A stretch of 29,437 nucleotides of DNA from Cladosporium sp. IMV 00045 (lineage: Eukaryota; Ascomycota; Dothideomycetes; Cladosporiales; Cladosporiaceae), in contig MSJI02000712.1 of assembly GCA_001931905.2 (NCBI GenBank), positions 1 to 29,437 on the forward strand, written 5' to 3'. Shown one piece after another: positions 19,428 to 29,148 of this stretch. Both the position numbers and the translations under genes were made by a program. Below the pieces are notes generated by a model. It saw only the letters and a list, made by a program, of their open reading frames with translations. It was not told the origin of the DNA and searched no databases. Position 1 is the stretch's first letter. Each line of letters begins with the position of its first letter.

Positions 19428-20714
19428 TCATGACGAGCCAGCCGTGGCCTCCTCCTTAGTCCTGCCGACCGCAATGGCCTCGGCGTCCTTGCCCTCAAGG
19501 TGACCGTCAGGTTTCGCCTCGACCTCGCCGTTCGCCACCGCCGCGGGCGCACCGCCCTTGGCACCAGGGAAGCGGGAACCCAGGTTCTTCGGCTTCTTCA
19601 CCTTCTTCTCTGGCGGAGGAGGGGGCGGGTAGCCCTTGGCTTCGACGGCCTGCCACTCGGGCGACTCGTCGAAAGCCTTCTTGATCGGCGCGAGAATCTC
19701 CAGCAGCGCCTCGGTGACGGCGGGCTTGAGCGCCTGCGGCTGCAGCACGTCCGCCAGGTAGTCCTCCTTGATCTTGTCGATGGAGGAGTAGACGAGGGGC
19801 TCAGCGTCGCGGCGGGTGACGACGAAGCGCGGCTCGCCGGGCTTCTCGGTGTTCTTCAGCGCGGAGGCCGGGAGGAGGACGTACTCGACGAAGCTGATGA
19901 CGCCGTTGCCCTCGACCTGGCGGGGCGGGCAGAAGGCTTTCTTCAGCTTGCGCTTGACGACGTCCGGCGTGTCGATCAGGTCGATCTTGGAGTCTGGGTC
20001 GGACGAGCTCATCTTGCCGCCCTCCTGCAGGCCGGGGATCAGCGGGTTCATCAGGTGGGCGCGCTTGCGGTAGCCAATGCGCGGCAGGCACTCGACTGCC
20101 AGGGTGAAGATTTTGCGCTGGTCGACGCCGCCGAACTGCGCGTCGACGCCCAGGTACTCCTCGTCCAGGGCCTGCATGACGGGGTAGATTTGGGAGGAGA
20201 GGGGCGGGGCCTCGACCTGCTTGACGACTTCGGAGCCGGCCTTGGTGGCGTCGTGGCCGGAGACGGAGGTGGACAGGCGGAGGAGGTCGAAGGGGTAGCC
20301 GCTGAAGGGGTCGCCGGAGCTGCTGCCGCGGGTCTGGTAGTCGGAGCCGGTGACGAATTTCAGGCGCGAGACGTCGACGTTGACGGCGCGCATGGCCTCG
20401 GTGATGGCGTAGCGGTAGTAGCCCACACGCTCCTTGACCAGCTCGATGGGCGCTTTGAGGTTGTCGAGGAAGCCGTGCACGTCGGCCAGCAGGACGGTGA
20501 CTTCGCACCCGGCGGCGAGGAACTCGGCGATTTTCAGCATGGGCACGAAGTAGCCGCAGTGAGGCTTGCCCGTCGTCGCGGTGCCCCAGTAGATTTTGAG
20601 CGGGCGCTCATTTTTGTTCAGCACTTCTTCGATGATCTCCGGGTTGAGCACTTCTTGCAGGTTGCTCGTGATGAGCTGCAATTTTTCTTGCGGCGTTTGA
20701 GGTTGGACCGACAT
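19428..20714 (-). CDS. TYS1: Cytosolic tyrosyl-tRNA synthetase
   Basis: A single-exon gene of 428 residues. It has a class I aminoacyl-tRNA synthetase fold with the eukaryotic/archaeal TyrRS signatures: YWGTATTGKPHCGYFVP (42-58, HIGH-like PHCGY), the tyrosine-pocket region TGSDYQ (122-127), ALDEEYLGVDAQFGGVDQRK (182-201), and the KMSSS loop GGKMSSSDPDSK (232-243). It charges tRNA-Tyr in the cytosol. Yeast Tys1 is slightly shorter. This copy ends in a Pro-rich hinge (GYPPPPPPEKK) and a Lys/Ala/Gly-rich tail that probably aids tRNA binding. Residues about 128-140 (TRGSSSGDPFSGY) look longer than the equivalent loop I remember from relatives. The strong GC preference at third positions fits high expression and creates a long meaningless frame on the other strand. 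Confidence 0.95.
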   Translation of the reverse strand: MSVQPQTPQEKLQLITSNLQEVLNPEIIEEVLNKNERPLKIYWGTATTGKPHCGYFVPMLKIAEFLAAGCEVTVLLADVHGFLDNLKAPIELVKERVGYYRYAITEAMRAVNVDVSRLKFVTGSDYQTRGSSSGDPFSGYPFDLLRLSTSVSGHDATKAGSEVVKQVEAPPLSSQIYPVMQALDEEYLGVDAQFGGVDQRKIFTLAVECLPRIGYRKRAHLMNPLIPGLQEGGKMSSSDPDSKIDLIDTPDVVKRKLKKAFCPPRQVEGNGVISFVEYVLLPASALKNTEKPGEPRFVVTRRDAEPLVYSSIDKIKEDYLADVLQPQALKPAVTEALLEILAPIKKAFDESPEWQAVEAKGYPPPPPPEKKVKKPKNLGSRFPGAKGGAPAAVANGEVEAKPDGHLEGKDAEAIAVGRTKEEATAGSS

Positions 20715-21151
20715 TTTTTGTGGTAGAGTAGCCTCGAAGGCGGACGTTTATGGTTCCTTTGAGTTCTTTTCGTGAGGCCAGTAACCGTCCAAGAAGTGTG
20801 TCTTTCACTCTCTCCAAAACGTTTATATCAATATGTTTCTCCCATCTACATGAGTCAATGCAGGGCAATGGCTCTTTGGCCACCAACGCCAAGTCTCTGT
20901 CTGCTTCGCTGCTTCTTCCAGCAGCACTTTCTTTGTGCTAAGTCCGGCCCGCTCCCTGCCGCCGATCAATGTGGGGCTCAGCTCCGGATCGAAAGGCGTA
21001 CGCAACCTTCACTCCTATAATTGCTGCGCTTTGACCGTTCGGTGGACGCCTACGCTCTGGACAATTGAAAGAGACGACTCGTCCGCCGCCAACGCTCGCA
21101 TTTACATGATGGCTTGATCATGGTCATCGACCTCAGAAGAAATACACGAGC
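20715..21151. promoter_or_regulatory. Shared divergent promoter region
   Basis: These 437 bases separate the start codons of tyrosyl-tRNA synthetase (minus) and the PX protein (plus), so both promoters and leaders must lie here. No TATA box stands out. Individual factor sites cannot be assigned from sequence alone. Confidence 0.4.
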
Positions 21152-24100
21152 ATGGAAGAATCATACCGGGAGGGGACTGCGCCTCTCGTAGGCGGCGATC
21201 AGCCTACCCAGCAGCCTGTCAGCAATGTCGAGACGAAAGAACCTACGCCTGTGGACGATAACGATGTCTCTAAAGGGAACAACGAAATAGCAAACGACCA
21301 GTCGAAACCTCCTCAGTCAAATCTTCTGCAGACCCTTACGGACAGAACTCTGCACTTCCTGGCGCATGCCAGCAACGAAACACTAGGCGCATGCTTGGTC
21401 GGCTTTGGAGCTTCGACATATTTTGTGTTCGGTCGTGTGGGACTGGTGTTCATCGGTGTCGCCGGCGGTGTGGTTCTCCATGCAACATGGGAAGGCATCC
21501 GATCCGATGATCGCGATGAAAGCGTGAAGAGACTGGAGCAACAGCGCAGGAAGGAAACAGGTCTCGATCTCGCGCGAAGGCTTTTGGACATGCGACTCTC
21601 TGCGGAATCGGCGGTTGATGAGAGAGAAGAAGCAAAGCTGAATGCGAACCATCAGCTTGACTTTTCGCGCTTCGAGCCCGAGACTGCTGCTGCCTTGGAT
21701 ACCTTTGCCAACGCCGTCATTAAAGACTACGTACACTACTGGTACGACCCGACACTTCCCGGAGAGGAGATCTTCCCGCAATCGTGCAAACACACCCTCG
21801 TGTCTTTCATGCTGTCCCTCTCCGGCCACCTGGAGAGGAAGCGACCTGCCGATGCGTTCCTCGACTTTGTGACAAACACCAGCAGTCTTATCATCGTTTT
21901 CCTCAACGAGCTCGCGACCGCCTTGAATGCCTCACCTACTGTTCCTGCGGATGAAGCCATTGCTTTGTACCTGCATCTCAAACCCGATAGCAGTCTTGCG
22001 CACGTCCTGGACAGAAAGCACCAGGATCACAGACTTAACATGGTCGCTGAAGACATCCTCAAAGCCTACCTGGACCCCAAGGCGTATGCATTCCCACCCA
22101 CGCATTTGTTCCTCAAAGAGGTCCTATCCCAGCTTGTTCTCAAATCGACCATCAGCTTGTGCTCTAGGCCCGAGTGGATCAACGAGTGGATTGTGTATGG
22201 ATTGGAAACCTCAGAGACAACAAAAAGTGTGATGGATATCGTGGACGCTGGAGTGGAGGGACGCTCGGATACCAAGCAACCGCAAAGCAACCCGAATCGC
22301 GGCAATCCCACAACGCCCGCTCAGAACGTTGGCAGCAAGAAGGAGGGTAACAACCAGGGCCAGACCTCTGAACACCGGAGGAATATGAGCCGCGCGGAAG
22401 AAGCAATGGACGATGCAATGAAAGAAGCCCGGAGACTGACACAGCTCATGATCGAGGAAGATCGTAGACGAGCTCAAGAAGAGGCAGACCACCCGACTCC
22501 GGCCGCTCTCACCGCCAGTGGAGAGCTCTCGGATTCAGTGACGACTCACGGCGCGCCAACACCTACTTCCAGCGACAGCGATCGCGACCGTCAAGAGACT
22601 GAGGCGTCTGCTTGGACTGATGACCGTGCTGCTGATCCGGTGAACGTAGCAGAAAAGAATGCTCGCTCGGGCTCGCAGCCCTTCACAAGCTTCGATCAGC
22701 TGCTACCGACACAGCAACCGACGGCCCTATCATCTGAGAAAGCTGACACACCCCGTGTGGAAGCCCCTCAGATCACATTGCACAATGCAATCATATCCAT
22801 CTTTGATGATTCTGTCCCTGGGGACAAGACCACCATAAAGAGTAAACCCGCGATTGACTACCTCATCCAAGTTGAGCCGTCGAACTCTGCCTTCCCAGGT
22901 TGGATGATCGCCCGCAAATTTGCGGACTTTGAAGTTCTGCACGAGGTGCTGCGGAGAATCAGTGTGATCACTGGCGCACAGTTCACGGAGACCAACCCTG
23001 AGCTTCCTAAATGGCGAGGGAGCACCAAGACCTCGCTGCGTGAGGACCTTGAACGCTACCTGCAGAATGCCATGCGCTATCAATCACTGGCAGAAAGTGA
23101 GGGCATGAAGCGTTTCCTGGAGAAAGAGCAAGCCATGTCGAAGTCCCCTGGCGAGCGTGGCAAATTTGGCTGGCCGACTCCTGATGCTTTCGGCAAGCTT
23201 GGTGGGAATGTCATTGATGCTCTTGCAAAAGCACCCAAGGATGTTGCAGGTGGTGTCGCTGGTGGTGGAAAGGCTTTCTTCGGTGGCGTAGCGGGTCTTG
23301 TCGGTGGAAAGAAGGCCACACCGTCGCAAGCGAGCCCAAGCAGGACGAGTCTTAGCAGAACAAGCACAAGCACACCGCCTGCAGGCATGCAAAGAAGCAA
23401 CTCCAGCACCGCGCAATCCATTAGCTCAGAGAGCTCATGGGTACACACTAGTGCCACGCGACAAAGTCACGATTCCTTATCTTCGTTCCCATCGTCTGCT
23501 CTCGAGCGCAAGGGTAGCTCAGCAGCCACGATAGACACCGAAGGAAAAGGGGAGGATGTGGTCTCTCCCACGTCGTCCAGTGTCGACTTGACCAGTCGAC
23601 CGCCATCATTTGTTCCTGGACAGTTCTCACCTCCTACTCCATCAAGCGAGCCACCGCCAACCACTGCTGCAATAGACGAGGCTTTCGTTCTACCGCCCCC
23701 GCCTTCTGATATTTCTGACGACTACGGATCGCCTTCACAAATAGCAAGGTTGAGCACAGATACCAGGCGATCGAAATTGGACCAGACTATGACGGCTTCT
23801 TCAGACGAACCTCCAGCTACCCCATCGCGGCCGAAGCCTGCAGTAAAGCCGGAGAAGCAACGCAAGCCACCGCTCTCTGAACAAGAGACTGCGGTAGCTG
23901 TGGAGCTCATGTGTAAGTCAATTGCCGCCTTCTAACAATGCTCATTACTGAACTTTTTCGCAGTCGCCGTTGTCAACGAACTTTACACCCTCAGCTCTGC
24001 CTGGCAGATCCGACGAACGCTCCTCGCTGCTGCAAAGACCTATCTCCTCCGACCAGGAAACCCGCAGCTCGAGGACATCCGCCAGCTACTTCAAAAGTCC

Positions 24101-24424
24101 ACTCTCGACAACAACCTCTCAGACTCGGGTGTCGCCAGCCATATCTACAAGCTCCGGGAGAACGCCCTTCCCACAGAAGAGGAATCGAAGGCTTGGGAGC
24201 GCGACCACCCAGAGAAGACCGACATCGAAAAAGAGGAACTGCAGAAACTGGCCCGCGAATTGCTGATTACCAGGGGCATGCCTCAAGCGATGTCGAGTGT
24301 CATGGGAGCCGCCGCCAGCAGTGAAGCGCTCGGTCGAGTCTTTGACTGCCTGCAATTACCGGAGGTGAGCAGGGGCCTCATGTTTGGGCTGATGCTCCAG
24401 GCCTTGAAGGTAGTTACGCATTAA
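21152..24424 (+). CDS. PXA-PX-nexin C membrane protein (sorting nexin, Mdm1/SNX13-like)
   Basis: Exon 1 is 21152-23912 and exon 2 is 23964-24424, with a 51-nt intron (GTAAGT donor, TTCTAAC/ACTGAAC region, CGCAG acceptor) inserted in phase 1. The product has 1073 residues. Order of parts: a disordered N-terminus; a hydrophobic hairpin at about 77-112 (ACLVGFGASTYFVFGRVGLV); a PXA domain at about 160-355 (ANAVIKDYVHYWYDPTLPGE); a disordered charged region; a PX phosphoinositide-binding domain at about 540-656 (IARKFADFEVLHEVLRRI, KTSLREDLERYLQNAM); a Gly-rich and Ser/Pro-rich linker; and a nexin C domain in exon 2 (VVNELYTLSSAWQIRRTLL, LELLITRG-like region, LMFGLMLQAL). This is the architecture of yeast Mdm1 and animal SNX13/14/25, which tether the ER to vacuole/endosomes. 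I see no RGS domain between PXA and PX, unlike Mdm1. Location is inferred as ER membrane. Confidence 0.88.
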
Positions 24425-25299
24425 AATCATTCTTTGTCTGCGACAATCGGCATTGCACTGAAGTCAGTGCCACGTGCTTAGACAAAGCGCAAACGAGACT
24501 TTGCAATGTTTGCTGTGTCAATTCAGGCCCTTGGGACTGTCGAGACAGTCTGGTGCGATTATCAGCTCTTACGAATTTCTCAGGTGTATCATTTCAAGGA
24601 CACATTCAAAGGACACATTCAACGACAATACCTTTTGGACAATTTTTCGCCACTGTTGGCTGTTGGATAATTGTCCATTAGCGACTGATCGGACTTATAA
24701 TCTACGAAGGCGGCGATCCAGGCAACACGTGTACGATGCTCTCATTTGGCTACTGCAGAGAACCAGGGCCAAGGCAATCATCATGGCTCGACCACAGAAC
24801 ATTATTTCAAATGTTCCTTCCTCAGACAAAGAGAAAACCAAAGAACGAAGCGAGCCGCCCGTCTCGCCACAAGGTCGGAACAAAGAAGATGCACGTGCAG
24901 ACGCCGTGGGAAACAAAGAACGCCACGTGGGCAAGCGAATGTCGGAAATATCGAATATGAATTGTAAAATTATGAATTTTAGCACAGCATTGTGTCGGTG
25001 TCGGGGGCGTGGCAGCGTTGCCTACCTCACTTTTCCTTCTTTTCCTCCTTCCTCTTGCCTCGTTCTTGTACCTTCGTTTCACCAATTCAGTGATCACTGT
25101 GCGAGTATCTGGAAGTCAGATCGCAGCACACGGCTCTTCAGCAACATACCTGACGATACATTCTCGAATCATCGAAGACGGAGCCGGTCTTTCGTCTTCC
25201 ACAGCATCATTACTTGATACCAATCAAGCAGCCAGACGATCTCTCAAACAACAGCTCTTCCAACGAAACGAAGAAAACAAAAAACATCACAAGTCCACC
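24425..25299. other. Intergenic with short direct duplication
   Basis: The gap between two plus-strand genes. At about 24597-24622 the 12-mer AGGACACATTCA is tandemly duplicated with a one-base spacer. A long open frame (24474-25217) has no start context, family or composition of a real gene and overlaps the next leader. Pyrimidine-rich stretches from about 25020 onward suggest the leader of the following gene. Confidence 0.35.
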
Positions 25300-26373
25300 A
25301 TGCGCACCCCCCTAAACATAACCCCCACCCCCTTCCGCCCCTCACACCTCTCCCTCCCCCCTTCCCCTTTCAGCCCCCAACTCCCCATAAAACCAGCAAC
25401 CCAAACGCAAACCGCCAAACCACCCAAAACAAACCCCATCCCCCTCACCCTCCCCCCACCACCCCCCACCCCCCTCTTCTGGCTCTGGCAATGCCACCTG
25501 TGCTCCCGCGTCTACCATCTCGGCACGACGCGCCGCTGCCTCGACGACGGCCACTTTTTCTGCGCCGGCGCGCCGGTCACGAAGCGCGATCGTCGCACGG
25601 GAGTGGTTACTACGAGAAAGTCGAGGGCGTGTGCGAGTGAGTTTGATTATGCGGGTTGGAAGGCTTGGGGGAGTTGGAGGAGGGAGGTGGGATTGCAGAG
25701 GGAGGTTGCGCAGGCGCTTTTGGGGTTTGGACAGGGTGAGGAGGTGAGCAGGGTTGAGAATGTGGAGGATGTGCCGAGGCCGTTGTTTTTTGGGAGGAGG
25801 GCGGTTTTGCAGGGTGGGGTTGTTGGCACTGCTGAGGAGAAGGATTGCTGGAACACCTGCGATTATCCCAGCGAGTGTCGCTGGGGAAGGCAGTTCGGTC
25901 AGCAGCAGCAACACCAGCAGACCACCGCTGTGGTCCTCCCTTCCACGCCTCCCCCACCGACCCCACCGCCTCCACCAACCTCCCTGGTCAACGAACCCGC
26001 ACCCCAAGACCTCTCGCAACCAACCAGGGCTTTCACCACCTCCCTCCCCTCAACGATCGAAGAAGTCACCGAACCCGAACACGAACCCAACACACCCTCC
26101 CAGCTCCCATCCACATCCGCCCAACAGCAAGCGCAAGAAACGACCCTAAAGCCCAGCATCGACGACCTCCTCGCGAGCGCCAAGCGGCACAAACGCCGCA
26201 GCGCGGGACCGCTGCTTCATAGTCCGTTGGCTTCGAATCCGGTTTCCCCGAGTGAGCAAAAACAGACGTCGGGGCAAACTCTGCAGAGGGCTTTTGATGA
26301 TTTCGAAGTCGACGTCAGGAAATCGATTGAGCGGGCGGGCGGGCTGTTGAATGGACTTGTGAGTGTGGATTGA
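25300..26373 (+). CDS. Cysteine-motif protein of unknown function
   Basis: The start at 25300 (CCACCATGC context) gives 357 residues; an in-frame upstream start at 25009 would add 97 unlikely residues. Residues 1-58 are Pro/Thr-rich and disordered. Residues 60-128 form the only ordered-looking module: WLWQCHLCSRVYHLGTTRRC, then DGHFFC, then CASEFDYAGWKAWGSW. The cysteines at 65, 68, 80, 88 and 111, with histidines 73 and 85, suggest a zinc-binding fold. A second cysteine group follows (DCWNTCDYPSECRWG). The C-terminal third is Pro/Gln/Ser-rich and ends in a short amphipathic segment (FDDFEVDVRKSIERAGGLL). I believe similar uncharacterised proteins exist in other Dothideomycetes, but I cannot name a family or function. 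Codon use in the N-terminal region is unusually C-rich. Confidence 0.7.
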   Translation: MRTPLNITPTPFRPSHLSLPPSPFSPQLPIKPATQTQTAKPPKTNPIPLTLPPPPPTPLFWLWQCHLCSRVYHLGTTRRCLDDGHFFCAGAPVTKRDRRTGVVTTRKSRACASEFDYAGWKAWGSWRREVGLQREVAQALLGFGQGEEVSRVENVEDVPRPLFFGRRAVLQGGVVGTAEEKDCWNTCDYPSECRWGRQFGQQQQHQQTTAVVLPSTPPPPTPPPPPTSLVNEPAPQDLSQPTRAFTTSLPSTIEEVTEPEHEPNTPSQLPSTSAQQQAQETTLKPSIDDLLASAKRHKRRSAGPLLHSPLASNPVSPSEQKQTSGQTLQRAFDDFEVDVRKSIERAGGLLNGLVSVD

Positions 26374-26960
26374 ATGGTGCTGGTGCGAAGGAGAAGGAGA
26401 AGGAGAGGGGCCATGGGAGGAAGAAGAGTCTGGGGAAGGAGGAAGGTCAGTCGTTGAGCGATTGATTGGGGGGACGGTTTGCTTTGGGTGTTTCTTTTTG
26501 TGTATTCGAGGGTTTTTTTTTACATTTTCTCCTAAAGTTCCTAGCATTGCATTATGTTGTGAGTATTTTCATCAGTTGACTACTGCTTTCAATACCGTGC
26601 TCTCCTCTTCGCTCGACGCCAATTTCGTGCCATGCGACGTCCTGTATTTGATGAGTCTCGGTCGGAGCAGTCCATGAACGTCGTTACGACAACGCATGGC
26701 GAACATCTTACTACTACCAATGAACAAAGCAATATACTCGACCAAGGCTGTCCAACATTATTGAAGTGCAGCAATTGATTACAGACAGCAACAATAAGAT
26801 CATGGCATTATTGAGCGTGGCAGCCATATCAGCAAGCCAACAGCCAGCAGTGAGATCATCAACAAATAACAACAGAGCCGGACATGAATCAAAACAATTT
26901 ACGATCCAATACCAAGCAATCGAGTCAAGACGCGTGATTTCCCGCCGGAAGGCCCTCTCG

Positions 26961-26993
26961 GCAGGGCAGGGCAGAGGGCAGGGCAGAGGGCAG
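26961..26993 (+). repeat. GGGCAG-type minisatellite
   Basis: About five imperfect units of GGGCAG/GGGCAGA lie in tandem. This is a simple replication-slippage repeat in an intergenic region with no evident role. Confidence 0.6.
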
Positions 26994-27054
26994 CAGCACG
27001 GAAAGAACAAGAAATGACGAACTTCACCCGATTCCTCTCTGGTCAAGGCTTTTA

Positions 27055-27077
27055 GGTGCTTGGTGCTTGGTGCTTGG
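27055..27077 (+). repeat. Three tandem GGTGCTT units
   Basis: A perfect 7-bp unit occurs three times in a row in intergenic DNA. It is probably slippage. Confidence 0.6.
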
Positions 27078-27611
27078 GGAGACCGATGTGGAGGCGAAAA
27101 TGGCGCATTCGTGCCGGGGAGACTTGACGGAACTTGATGGTGTTGACTACGTGAAATCACGTGTGGTTGTAGGAGATGTGGGTGATTGTAATCAATTCAG
27201 AAAAGACGCCTCAGTGACATGCTGATATGTCTTTTTCTTCCACATGTAAAAGATATCCGGGTCGTCTCTTCCACCCAACATGCCCCATTTCGCCCTTGCA
27301 GATCGCTCATGCATCATGGCAAAGCCTAATTCGCCCAATCGCTCACTCGCCGCGCCGGTGAGCCATTAAACTGCAGCGGTAAAAAGTGGGGCTCCCGCAT
27401 CCAATCGCGGTCCGGGCAACAAACTGCCTGCTCTCAGCGACTTCTGAACCTCGTCCCGTCTCTCTCTGCTCTCTCTTGCTTCTCTCGCCCGTCGCCCAAC
27501 TGCTGTCTGTTGCTGTCCAATCCAACCCTCCCACAACACCAGTCAGCCGCCGCCGTCGTCGTCGTCGTCCTCGCATCTTGTCAATCTCCCATCCCGCCAA
27601 TCACCTCCAAA

Positions 27612-28313
27612 ATGCGCTACCACGCCCTCCTCCTCCTCGCCGCCGGCGCCTTCGCCCTCGCCCAGGAGCCCAGCGAGTCCAACACCCTGACCGGCATCTA
27701 CGCCGAAGTCAGCCGCGCCAGCGCGATGGAAGAGAGCCAGCGCGCCGCCGCCGCCTCCGACGCCGAGAGGACCGAGCCTCCCAACACCGGCATCCGCGCT
27801 GAAGCCAGCCGCGCCCGCGCCATGGAGAGCAGCCAGCGCGCCGCCGCCGCCGCCGATGCTGAGGAGACGGGATCCCGTCAAGACCCCGAAGTCAGCCGCG
27901 CCGAAGCCATGGAGAGCAGCCAGCGCGCCGCCGCCGCTTCCGACGCAGCCCGCACCGAACCCGCCAACACCGGCATTCGCGCGGAGGCCAGCCGCGCCAG
28001 CGCCATGGAGGAGAGCCAGCGTGCTGCCGCCGCCGCTGACGCTGAGGAGACCGGTTCCGGCGGAAACCCCGAGGTCAGCAAGGCGGAGGCTATGGAGTCC
28101 AGCCAGCGCGCCGCCGCCGCTGCTGATGCTGAGAGGACCGAGCCTGCCAACACGGGCATTCGTGCTGAGGCCAGCCGTGCGCGTGAGATGGAGGAGAGCC
28201 AGAGAGCTGCTGCTTCTCGCGATGCGGAGAGCGGTGCTAGGGAGACTGGCTTCCCAGGCCACATTGTTGGTGCGGCTGGTGCTGCTGGTCTGGCTTTCGC
28301 TGCGCTGCTCTAA
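27612..28313 (+). CDS. Secreted, probably GPI-anchored Ala-rich repeat protein
   Basis: The ATG at 27612 (CTCCAAAATGCG, after a C/T-rich leader) gives 233 residues. Residues 1-17 form a signal peptide (core LLLLAAGAFALA). Residues 28-206 consist of six copies of a unit with consensus E-[VA]-S-R-A-x-A-M-E-[ES]-S-Q-R-A-A-A-A-x-D-A-E. The units start at Glu 32, 64, 93, 125, 154 and 186, so spacing alternates 32, 29, 32, 29, 32, which is three copies of a 61-residue double unit. Odd units are followed by RTEPxNTGIRA, even units by ETGSxxxPEVS. The last 16-18 residues are hydrophobic (IVGAAGAAGLAFAALL) after a small-residue region (ESGARETG), as expected of a GPI-attachment signal. The protein has no cysteines and no dibasic Kex2 sites inside the array. 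Each unit should form an Ala-rich amphipathic helix. Function is unknown; a cell-wall or surface structural role is inferred. Confidence 0.82.
   Translation: MRYHALLLLAAGAFALAQEPSESNTLTGIYAEVSRASAMEESQRAAAASDAERTEPPNTGIRAEASRARAMESSQRAAAAADAEETGSRQDPEVSRAEAMESSQRAAAASDAARTEPANTGIRAEASRASAMEESQRAAAAADAEETGSGGNPEVSKAEAMESSQRAAAAADAERTEPANTGIRAEASRAREMEESQRAAASRDAESGARETGFPGHIVGAAGAAGLAFAALL
27696..28230 (+). repeat. Coding tandem repeat, 183-bp period
   Basis: The DNA underlying the six protein units repeats with a 183-base period (96 + 87 bases). Third-position differences between units are frequent (for example GCCGCCGCC against GCTGCTGCC in the Ala tract) while the amino acids stay constant, which points to selection on the protein after an old duplication. 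Confidence 0.7.
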
Positions 28314-29148
28314 GCGTGAAGTGTTGAATGTGCGAGTGAATGCCTGGGGTGTTGAGAGTAAGACGGAAAGTGTCCCGGAGGTGGCAAGAAGGGAAGAAGG
28401 AATGACGTGGGTTGTTATTAATACGCTTGAACGTCGCTGTACGCAGTACGTCAGGCCCTGAAGCGAGGCCTGCCGGTGATGGCATGTCTCCATGAGAGGG
28501 AGAAAGGCAAAACAAAAAGGATCTTGTACATATGGGCGGTCCTTCGTGTGTTTGTACGAATGGCCTCGCCTGTTCTCGGAGTTTCCGGGCTTTGAATGGG
28601 AGGCTCAATGAATTTATTTTTCGTATCCACTGTTGTTGATATTGCAGTTGGTGTTTAGTTTTTGAATGAAACAATATTATTGATTCACCTTTGTTACCTC
28701 AAAGGAAAGGAAGTCGTCTAAATGTATGGACGGTGGTGACTGGAATGTGGAATGCGCAAGGTACCGTGACTGAAGTGTCTAATACATGTAGCTGTTTGGT
28801 CCAGGGTTCTTACAGTACATGTACATGTAGGGTTGTTGGTAAGTGTCTAACGTCAGATGCTTGGTGATGATGATGAGATATGAGATTATTGCATTTTCTT
28901 CTCAACTATTGTCCAATTCGCGTCCTTTTATCAATGAAGCAACGAAGCTTCGATGAATGTAATGTAATAATCAAAGACGTGAATATTTCGACTTGAGCGG
29001 GCAAGATCGCAAATGTCAACCTGATTTTTTTGTTCCCTATTTTCATTTCACATCTCTAAAATCATCACACGTCTATATCTCATTTGTCCAATTCCACCAT
29101 CTCCCTTCCCTTCCCTATATCACCCGACAGGCACACATGCACATTCAT
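28314..29148. other. Convergent intergenic region
   Basis: Holds the 3' ends of the repeat-protein gene (plus) and the purine gene (minus). It includes short palindromic TACATGTA-type motifs around 28785-28830. No coding sequence resembling AIR synthetase was found on the minus strand here. Confidence 0.4.

Larger units (their letters stand above)
26374..27611. other. Intergenic with short tandem repeats and pyrimidine-rich leader
   Basis: Contains purine runs just after the preceding stop (GAAGGAGAAGGAGAAGGAG), the G-rich minisatellite at 26961-26993 and the GGTGCTT triplet at 27055-27077. The last 150 bases are strongly C/T-rich, as expected for the leader of the following secreted-protein gene. 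No gene was seen. Confidence 0.4.

Noticed and set aside
19500..20726. Long plus-strand open frame (408 codons) opposite tyrosyl-tRNA synthetase
   Set aside because: It is a mirror of GC-rich codon use in a certain gene; the translation is Val/Asp/Gly/Leu low complexity with no family features.
24474..25217. Plus-strand open frame of 247 codons
   Set aside because: No ATG start in context, no domain, mixed composition, and overlap with the leader of the next gene.
25009..25299. N-terminal extension with hydrophobic start (MAALPTSLFLLFLLP) for the cysteine-motif protein
   Set aside because: It resembles a signal peptide but is produced by a C/T-rich leader and begins at a non-ATG codon; the CCACCATG at 25300 is preferred. 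A 5' RNA end would settle it.
27543..28493. Minus-strand open frame (316 codons) opposite the repeat protein
   Set aside because: It is an antisense shadow of the Ala-rich repeat; the plus-strand frame has signal peptide, leader and GPI-like tail.
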